A stretch of 64,000 nt of DNA, taken from assembly GCF_021462225.1 (NCBI RefSeq), contig NC_061806.1, forward strand, positions 26,308,144-26,372,143, in the 5' to 3' direction. A program made the position numbers and the translations under genes. Below the pieces are notes generated by a model. That model had not been told where the DNA came from, searched no databases, and was given only the letters and a program-made list of their open reading frames with translations. Positions 57,540 through 64,000 of the stretch are shown in pieces. The DNA is from Girardinichthys multiradiatus. Lineage: Eukaryota > Chordata > Actinopteri > Cyprinodontiformes > Goodeidae. How positions within the stretch are numbered: the first letter of the stretch is position 1; each line of letters opens with the position of its first letter.

Positions 57540-59280
57540 TGTGATTATGGGCTCAAAGCTCTTTAATAATTACAAATTATTAACCAAACCACAAACTGTC
57601 ACTGTTTATTCAACCACTTCACCGAAGGTGGAGGATCTTCAACCTTGTTTTGATAGATTTTACAGGGTTGATTCTGGACTGCAACGACTTGCCATGTCTT
57701 TTAGGAACGCCGTTACCTCAGTTATAACACACCTGCAGATCATCTCAAACTCCTCCTTTGTGATGACATCTTTGGAGTGGCTCCACTCTTTACCACCAAC
57801 CTTACAGTTCGATGTTGCACTTTGAAAAGGTGTTAGTCTTTTAACTGGCTGCTTGTCTTTTGGCTGACGCCAGTTACCACCCCCTTGGTTCTGTTGCATC
57901 ACTTTGGGAGTTACTTTGCTCTTCTTCTTAGGCCTGTTCTCAGTTTGAATGTTTAACACTCTAACTTTGCCTTTTCCTGCTCTGTCTGAACGGACACATG
58001 TTTCCCACACAAGCTGAGCATATCTACGAGTCTCCTGCATGGAGAGATTCTCTGTTATGCAATGCATGGTCACTTCATACTGCACGCTAATGTGGAGGTT
58101 TGTGAAGAAACAAAGACTTAAAAGTGTGGTCTTCTTCAAGACCTGGAGCATAACATCCCTGAAAATAAGCTGTCTTTAAACGGTGGAAATATTCTCGGGG
58201 AGGTTCATCTTGTTTTTGCAAAACTGTCAAAGCATTAATAGTGGCAGCAACTTCATCTCTGTAAACATAGTACTCTTCTCTAAGAGCCTGGCAGAGAGCT
58301 GGATAACTGTCACTAATTTCTGGAGGAATAGTTTTTATGAACACATGAACACTCTTAGCTGTTGTTTTCCAAATAAGCCTCAGCATTTCACAATCAGAAG
58401 GAAAACGCAAGTCAAGAAGACAATGTTCAACCTCAAACAGGTAAGCACCAATATTTGACTCCTGGCTACCTGGATCAAAAACTTCTATGTCCTTAGCAAG
58501 GGGTTCAAGCTGTTTGAAACGGACACCATGCTCCCAAGGTGGACCACGTTCATCTGAGAACTCACGTTGGTTAGGTTCTTGAAATGGTGGAAGATCCTGA
58601 CCTAACCTCTGGGGAATGAAACAAGTTTTCTCATGATTTAAATAGAGCTTTCTAATGAATGGACCCGTGCACGTGGTGGTGGGTCAGGTTGGATTGAGTC
58701 ACCTGAGAGCCATGTGCGTCTCTCCTGGCCCCTAGGGGTCGACACAGAGTCAGAAGGGAGAGGGGTGCCGATCAGGCCAGAAGGGTGCTCCTCCCACCGA
58801 ATTGGACCTCTTGTGCATGCTGAGTCCAGCACTTGGTCATCTTGGTGGTTGTTCACTGCAATTAGATTTGGCAGGACACCACTGGAGACCATCTGACTTC
58901 CAACACTTTTGTTAAGGTCTATGGAAGTAAGTTGAACACTTTGACTAAATTTAGGAAGGGGAGACTCTGACCTAGGTGCTGAATGCCTGCTGTCTGAGTC
59001 TGCCCCCTGCTGTGGCTGTTGTGAGTGAAAATGCAAATCCGGTACCTGAAAGGTGGGGGTCTGTTCCCCTTTTTTGAGCTCATCTGCCTTCAGGTCCACT
59101 AACTTTGCTTCAGCTTTCTCCATCCTCTCCTCAGCTTTTGAGAGCTCAAGCTTTGCAGCATTCTTTCTTTGAAGAGCCTTCTTGTGGTCAGCCTGTAACT
59201 GAAGATATCTTTTAGCTTCCAGTTGCGATTTCTGCTGATACAACAAGGTAAGCTGACAAAAAAACATCTGACATCAGACT
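57540..59280 (-). pseudogene. Gag-like region of an LTR retrotransposon (broken)
   Basis: The minus strand carries three non-joined open pieces in retroelement-like order. 59267-58638 (209 codons) starts with a charged coiled-coil segment (QLEAKRYLQLQADHKKALQR, then repeats rich in Glu/Lys/Ala) followed by a Pro/Ser-rich stretch. 58410-58087 (107 codons) has a capsid-like helical segment with the phrase PPREYFHRLKTAYFQG. 58151-57660 (163 codons) continues with a YAQLVWETCVRS-like helix and then a basic, Lys/Gln-rich tail. No zinc knuckle, protease or polymerase is present. It is separated by frameshifts and stops and is cut short at the left. Gag proteins would form the particle that packages the element's RNA. 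The family (Ty3/Gypsy or other) is not certain. Confidence 0.6.
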
Positions 59281-59328
59281 GACCACCAGATGGCTCTTCA
59301 AAGAGAGAATGCTGCAAAGCTTGAGCTA
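59146..59328. repeat. Inverted duplication of gag sequence at the LTR junction
   Basis: agctcaagctttgcagcatt (59146 onward, to about 59195) reappears in inverse at about 59281-59328 (ggctcttcaaagagagaatg ... aaagcttgagct). The arms are about 47 bp with a few mismatches, about 85 bp apart. The LTR therefore does not meet the gag region in a normal way: a flipped piece of gag lies between them. Confidence 0.8.
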
Positions 59329-59329
59329 C

Positions 59330-61100
59330 TATTATTTCATATTAATATTTTAATATTTTATCAAATAATATTTCGGTCTGATAAGGGTTATCCTGTGAAT
59401 ACCAGCTCAGTAAGGCGGTGGTATTAGGACAAAATAGAAAGGTGTGAGACGAGCTCTGACATTATTGAACAGCAAAAACTCTGCACACACATGGAATTAA
59501 TTCACACAATTTCTTAAAATACAATAATTTATTAACAAAAATAAGTCAACTCAAAGTCAAACATATTTCAATCAACAAACTCTTTGCTATGCTAAAACAA
59601 TCCAACTAAACTACCAAGCAGAATTAAAGAATAACAAAGACTAATGGGCTATGTACAATATAAACAAGTTGATTAAAGATGATTGAAAACCATGACCAAA
59701 AGAGTGATGCAACATTACCATGCAATGTTTATGTTTGAGGACCAAGGATTATCTTGAAGAATCTGGAAATGAATTTAAGTTAGTCTTGGAACCAACTTAG
59801 GCAATAATCAACAAACATTTAGACAACCATTCACAATGCAAGATCAGGTAAAATATTATTTTAATAAAATAATGTTTTAAGAATGATCTGCTGAATAAAA
59901 CCAACCTCCTGGATGACTAAGTCTCAATGGGGTCTCATTAGCTGCCTTTATTTATAAAAATAATATTTAAAGAAATATCATTAAGGGAATATTTTGGAAA
60001 AAAGCCAAATCTTTCTGGTTTCTGGAGAAATGGGGTTTATTGGTGTTTACTTGGTTATCAGATTCAGTAAAATGATGTTATTTACTGGATTGAAAACTAA
60101 ACTTTTCTGGGTAAATATTATTTGGCAGCAAGCATGTGTCCTTAGCTGTTAGCAGTTAAAGGTAACAAAGGAGGTTGATTGCTTAGCACCAGAATCAAAC
60201 ACACACCTTTAAAAATACCGTAAATAAAAGGGTTAAAATGCATGAGTGCGGACGACACGTTATGGCCGATCTTCTGTGTTTAAAATCACTCTTTAAATAA
60301 TGTTTGTCTTAACTTTAAAAACCCATAAACACAGAACACAACCTGAACACGTGTGCTGCAGATATTCTGCTAGCACCAAGATAGCTGAGTTAAACACAAA
60401 CAAAACCAAACTTCATAAAATGAAAAATGTTTAGATCATTTCAATCTAAATCACTTCCAAATTATTCTGCCCAAACACTTAACCTCATGAACTGTGGTGA
60501 GGAATGTTGTCCAAGGCGGCGAAGTTTGAAGAAATGTCGACAGTCTTTAGATGGTTACGGCTACAGCTGTTCTGTCGGCCGGCCAAACTGCACGTTACCG
60601 AAACCACAGTGATGCGGCTCCTGTTGTCCTTCTCTCAGGCAGGGAATACCGCTTCACTCGGCTTGTAGAGACAGCGTCTCTACTGGGGACTTCTCTGGGA
60701 CAGTTTACTTCTGCAGGCCTCAGAAAGAAAGTAAGCAATGCTTATACCTTAATTTACCCCTTTTTATGAATGAATACCGGATTCTTTCAACAGTAATTCA
60801 TCAGTACTTAACTTGTGGATATGATCGCGGGATCGTATGACAGCCTTAGATCCAGTTGAAGAGTTTATGTCTGTTTGCCAGCAAAGAGACATCAGCGCGC
60901 TGCCTCTCCGATCCCGGTCCCACAAAGAGGAACAGTGAAAGAGATCGGACCATTGGAAAGGGGGGGTGCTTTTATACAGCCAGTGGCATCATGGAAAGTC
61001 CTTAGTTATGCCGGAAGTAGGTTAATGCAATTTATTTTGAAAGTTCCAGAAAAGTCCATACCGCATTTCCTGTTGTAACTCATGGCTGTAGGTCCCAACA
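59330..61100 (-). mobile_element. LTR, about 1.77 kb, 5' to the gag-like region on the minus strand
   Basis: It is inverse to and highly similar to 51037-52957 through many blocks: plus-strand gaacagcaaaaactctgcac, caatttattaacaaaaataa, accatgcaatgtttatgttt and agcaccaagatagctgagtt. In minus orientation it begins TGTTGGGACC at 61100. Its far end (59330) stops short of the CCCAACA seen at 52957 because the flipped gag segment replaces it. A clear TATA box lies in it. Confidence 0.72.
60969..60976 (-). promoter_or_regulatory. TATA box of the LTR
   Basis: The minus strand reads tataaaag about 125 bp inside the LTR start. The equivalent place in the copy at 51037 has aataaaag (about 51177), so that copy has probably lost the box. 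Confidence 0.5.
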
Positions 61101-61661
61101 GTCTTATGGCTTGTGAGATATAGGACCCCAGAATGCAGACGAGCAGGCAGCGTGACGGTAAGTGCAAAAATATTTAATAAAAAACAAAAACTCACTCTCA
61201 GAAGAGGCAGGAACAAAACAATAATCGGACAGGCAGGACAGGCTTGGCTTGAACTACAAAGCAAGACAAGAGCATGATTTGAGAACAAGACATGATATGA
61301 GAAATGTTTCCACGATGACTAACTGAACAGCTGTGTATATATGGAGTGAAAACCAGGTGGAGCAAGGAGACAGATTAACTTGGAGCAGGTGAACCAAATA
61401 AACTTAATTGACAGACGGAACAAAACGTGGCTGCGGCAAAAACAGAGACTCTAATATACAAACAAAACCAAACTTGACAAAACATGAACAAGACTAAAAC
61501 ATGACCAGAAAAATAATAAACAGAAGCATGATTCAAAATCTGAGAAGAATAATAATAAATAATAATAATAAACAAAAGAACAATTCAAAACCTTAACTGT
61601 GAAAAACATAAGAAAAAACCCAAAACCAAAAACCAAACAACCCCAAATCATAACAAACAGA
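61101..61661. mobile_element. Unclassified 0.56-kb interspersed element
   Basis: It runs from gtcttatggcttgtgagata (61101) to caaatcataacaaacag near 61661 and resembles the TGTCA/TGACA-ended elements at 9051 and 11873. Shared features in reverse complement are a T-rich start, a CATGTTTT-rich middle, a 'tattaaatatt' and a final 'tctgcattctggggtcctat'. It has no coding domain. It lies directly against the LTR start and inside the split Tc1. Confidence 0.45.
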
Positions 61662-61679
61662 GTTGGACCCCCTTTTGCA

Positions 61680-62690
61680 TTCAGAACTGCCTTAATGCTT
61701 CGTGGCATAGATTCAACAAGGTACTGGAAACATTCCTCAGAGAGTTTGATCCATATTGACATGATAGCATCACACAGATGCTGCAGATTTGTCGGCTGCA
61801 CATCCATGATGCAAATCTCCCACCACATCCCAAAGTTCCTCTATTGGATTGAGATCTGGTGACTGTGGAGGCCATTTGAGTACAGTAAACTCATTGTCAT
61901 GTTCAAGAAACCAGTCTGAGATAATTCATGCTTTATGACATGGCGCATTATCCTGCTGGAAGTAACCATCAGAAGATGGGTACACTGTGGTCATAAAGGG
62001 ATGGACATGATCTGCAACAATACTCAGGTAGGCTGTGGCATTGACAAGATGCTCAATGGGTACTAAGGGGCCCAAAGTGTGCCAAGAAAATATCCCCCAC
62101 ACCATTACACCACCACCACCAGCTTGAACCGTTGATACAAGGCAGGATGGATCCATGCTTTCATGTTGTTGACGCCAAATTCTGACCTAACCGTCCGAAT
62201 GTCGCAGCAGAAATCGAGACTCATCAGACCACGCAATGTTTTTCCAATCTTCTATTGTCCACTTATGGTGAGCCTGTGTGAATTGTAGCCTCAGTTCCCT
62301 GTTCTTAGCTGACAGGAGTGGCACCCGGTGTGGTCTTCTGCTGCTGTGGCCCATCTGCCTCAAGGTTCGATGTGTTGTGCGTTCAGAGATGCTCTTCTGC
62401 ATGCCTTGGTTGTAACGAGTGGTTATTTGAGTTACTGTTGCCTTGCTATCAGCTCTAACCAGTCTGGCCATTCTCTTCTGACCTCTGGCATCAACAAGGC
62501 ATTTGAACCCACAGAACTGCCGCTCACTGGATATTTTCTCTTTTTCGGACCATTCTCTGTAAACCCTAGAGATGGTAGTGCGTGAAAATCGCAGTAGATC
62601 AGCAGTATCTGAAGTACTCAGACCAGCCCGTCTGGTACCAACAATCATGCCACGTTCAAAGTCACTTAAATCACCTTTCTTCCCAATTCT
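61680..62690 (-). pseudogene. Tc1-like transposase (start codon lost, stop and frameshifts)
   Basis: The minus strand reads through nearly all of a Tc1 transposase. The N-terminal helix-turn-helix domain (LSTSDTADLLRFSRTTISRV), the first catalytic Asp in NIAWSDESRF, the VMVWGIFSWHTLGPL core, the second Asp in YFQQDNAPCH and the third acidic residue in [12 protein letters not shown] are all present. Damage is clear: the codon where the family starts is ATT (62685-62687) instead of ATG, a TGA at 61926-61928 ends the frame right after CHKA, and the 3' part has shifted. The TGA looks like a CGA arginine codon changed by C-to-T decay. This copy cannot make an active transposase. Confidence 0.85.
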
Positions 62691-62902
62691 GATGCTTGGT
62701 TTGAACTGCAGCAGATCATCTTGACCATGTCTACATGCCTAAATGCGTTGAGTTGATTCCATGTGATTGATAAGAAATTTGCATTAACAAGCAGTTGGAC
62801 AGGTGTGCCTAATAAAGTAGTCGGTGAGTGTATGTTGTTGACACAACCTGGCACACAATGTAATTTGTTAATTTAAAAAGTTATTAATAATAAGCATAGC
62901 CA

Positions 62903-62929
62903 ATCTATCTATCCATCCATCCATCCATC
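62903..62929. repeat. LINE 3' tail, CATC/CTAT repeats
   Basis: atctatctatccatccatcc then atccatc is the GATG-type tail (minus strand) of the LINE that follows. It differs from the ACGAGT-type tails at 4881 and 39422. Confidence 0.85.
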
Positions 62930-63848
62930 GTCTTCCGCTTATCCGGGGTCGGGTCACAGGGGCAGCAGCCTAAGCCTACCCAGACTTTCCTCTCCCTAGG
63001 CACTTGGGCCAGCTCGTCTGGAGGAATCCCAAGGCGTTCCCAGGCCAGCCGAGAAACATAATCCCTCCAGCGTGACCTGGGTCTTCCTCTGGGCCTCCTC
63101 CCGGTGGGACGTGCCCAGAACACCTCACCGGGGAAGCGTCCAGGAGGCATCCTAACCAGATGTCCGAGCCACCTCAACTGGCTCCTCTCGACGTGGAGAA
63201 GCTGCGGCTCTTCTCTGAGTCCCTCCTGGATGAACGAGCTTCTCACCCTATCTCTAAGGGAGAGCCCAGACACCCTGCAGAGTAAACTCATTTTGGCCGT
63301 TTGTATCTGTGATTTCGTTCTTTCAGACACGACCCAAAGCTCATGACCATAGATAAGGGTAGGAACGTAAAATCGACCGGTAAATCAAGAGCTTCGATTC
63401 TTGACTCAGCTCTCTCTTCACGGCGACAGACCAGTACAGCACCCGCATCACTGCTGTCGCAGCACCAGTCCATCCATCGATCTCCAGCTCCATTTTTCCC
63501 ACATTCGTGAACAAGACCCCAAGATACTTGAACTCCTCCACTTGTGGCAGGATCTCCCCGACCCAGAGAAGGCACGCTACCCTTTTCGGACTCAAGACCA
63601 TGGCCTCAGACTTGGAGGCATTGCTTCTCATTCTGACTGCTTCACAGTCTGGTACCCCATACTCCCGGAGTACCCCCCACAGGAGTCCCCGAGGGACACG
63701 GTTGAACGCCTTCTCCAAGTCCACAAAGCACATGTAGAGTGGTTAGGCTCCCGTGCACCCTCCAGGACCCTGCTGAGGGTGTAGAGCTGGTGCAGTGATC
63801 CATAACCAGGACAAAAACCACACTGCTCTCCCTAAATCCGAGGTTCAA
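62905..63848 (-). pseudogene. LINE RT with palm-domain deletion
   Basis: On the minus strand the frame 63733-63341 runs MCFVDLEKAFNRVPRGLLWG, VLREYGVPDCEAVRMRSNAS and on to SKSEAMVL. In the 4881 copy about 90 residues lie between the EYR/EYG point and the SKSEA point, including the VGLRQGCPLSPVLF and FADD motifs. Those are absent here, so the catalytic aspartates are lost by a clean deletion near 63640-63660. A frame break at about 63341 separates it from the C-terminal piece, 63330-62905. It is inactive. Confidence 0.82.
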
Positions 63849-64000
63849 CTGTCCGACGGACCCTCCTTTCCAGAACCCCCAAATAGACCTTACCAGGGAA
63901 GCTTAAGAGTGTGACTCCCCTATAGTTGGAACACACTCTACGGTCCCCCTTTTTGAATAGGGGGACCACCACACCGGTCTGTCAATCCAGTGGAACTGTC
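62930..64000 (-). mobile_element. RTE/Rex3-like LINE with GATG-type tail (continues past window)
   Basis: The 3' end at 62930 reads cgtcttccgcttatccgggg, as in the other copies. Moving up the minus strand the C-terminal domain (WLGHLVRMPPGRFPGEVFWA, 63330-62905), the FKYLGVLFT segment and MCFVDLEKAFNRVPRGLLWG (63733-63675) are present, then the upstream RT toward 64000. It belongs to the same family as the 4881 copy but a different tail group. The upstream half lies outside the window. Confidence 0.88.

Larger units (their letters stand above)
57362..62830 (-). mobile_element. Tc1-like element split by a 4.3-kb insertion
   Basis: The left terminus is cactcaccagccactttatt (57362-57381) after a TA at 57360-57361. 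The right terminus is the inverse, aataaagtagtcggtgagtg (62811-62830), followed by TA at 62831-62832. Only 42 bp of this Tc1 lie on the left (57362-57403). The rest, with the transposase, resumes at about 61662 (gttggacccccttttgcatt). The 57404-61661 interval is therefore foreign to the Tc1 and holds retroelement sequence. The junction sequence was placed by recalling the family sequence and may be off by a few bases. Confidence 0.72.

Overview
The window looks like teleost-fish nuclear DNA. It is AT-rich and repeat-dense, and no host protein-coding exon could be recognised on either strand. The organism is inferred from its repeats: RTE/Rex3-like LINEs with GATG-type or ACGAGT-type 3' tails, CR1/Rex1-like LINE pieces, at least nine separate Tc1-like DNA transposon copies or remnants, hAT-type MITEs, tRNA-derived SINEs and an LTR retrotransposon family with unusually long LTRs. 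There are no operons, CRISPR arrays, rRNA genes or functional tRNA genes. All family names come from reading the sequence and recalling family features, not from a database search.

Layout. 1-4.86 kb: non-coding sequence with two decayed Tc1 remnants. 4.88-8.19 kb: a nearly full-length but dead Rex3-like LINE (minus strand) inside an apparent 16-bp target duplication. 8.3-10.4 kb: a Tc1 remnant split by a tRNA-derived SINE, a 0.48-kb element with TGTCA/TGACA ends, and a second Tc1 remnant. 10.4-18 kb: mostly featureless AT-rich DNA with an old LTR copy, a SINE and Tc1 debris. 18.4-20.2 kb: LINE debris with a 482-bp MITE inserted in it. 20.86-21.5 kb: an internally deleted Tc1 element and a TG/TA microsatellite. 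23.7-24.7 kb: a tandem array of about 177 bp per unit. 28.8-29.5 kb: a solo-LTR-like element with a perfect 5-bp target duplication. 34.0-36.5 kb: two hAT-type MITEs, one inside a LINE fragment. 39.4-40.1 kb: a young 5'-truncated LINE. 41.09-42.70 kb: a structurally complete Tc1 transposon with an intact 365-codon transposase, the only convincing intact gene. 44.8-45.6 kb: a 42-bp minisatellite. 49.8-53.0 kb: two LTR copies in tandem. 54.6-55.1 kb: a 57-bp tandem repeat. 57.0-62.8 kb: a LINE copy with an inverted 5' end, then a Tc1 element opened by a 4.3-kb insertion that contains a gag-like region, a 1.8-kb LTR and another repeat. 62.9-64.0 kb: a Rex3-like LINE running off the window.

Nothing here is a pathway. 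The content is layered transposon insertion into intergenic or intronic DNA. The most notable points are the intact Tc1 copy with two near-identical 198-bp inverted repeats carrying internal direct repeats, several nested insertions with readable target duplications, near-perfect short-spacer palindromes, and three unusual tandem repeats (57, about 177 and 42 bp).
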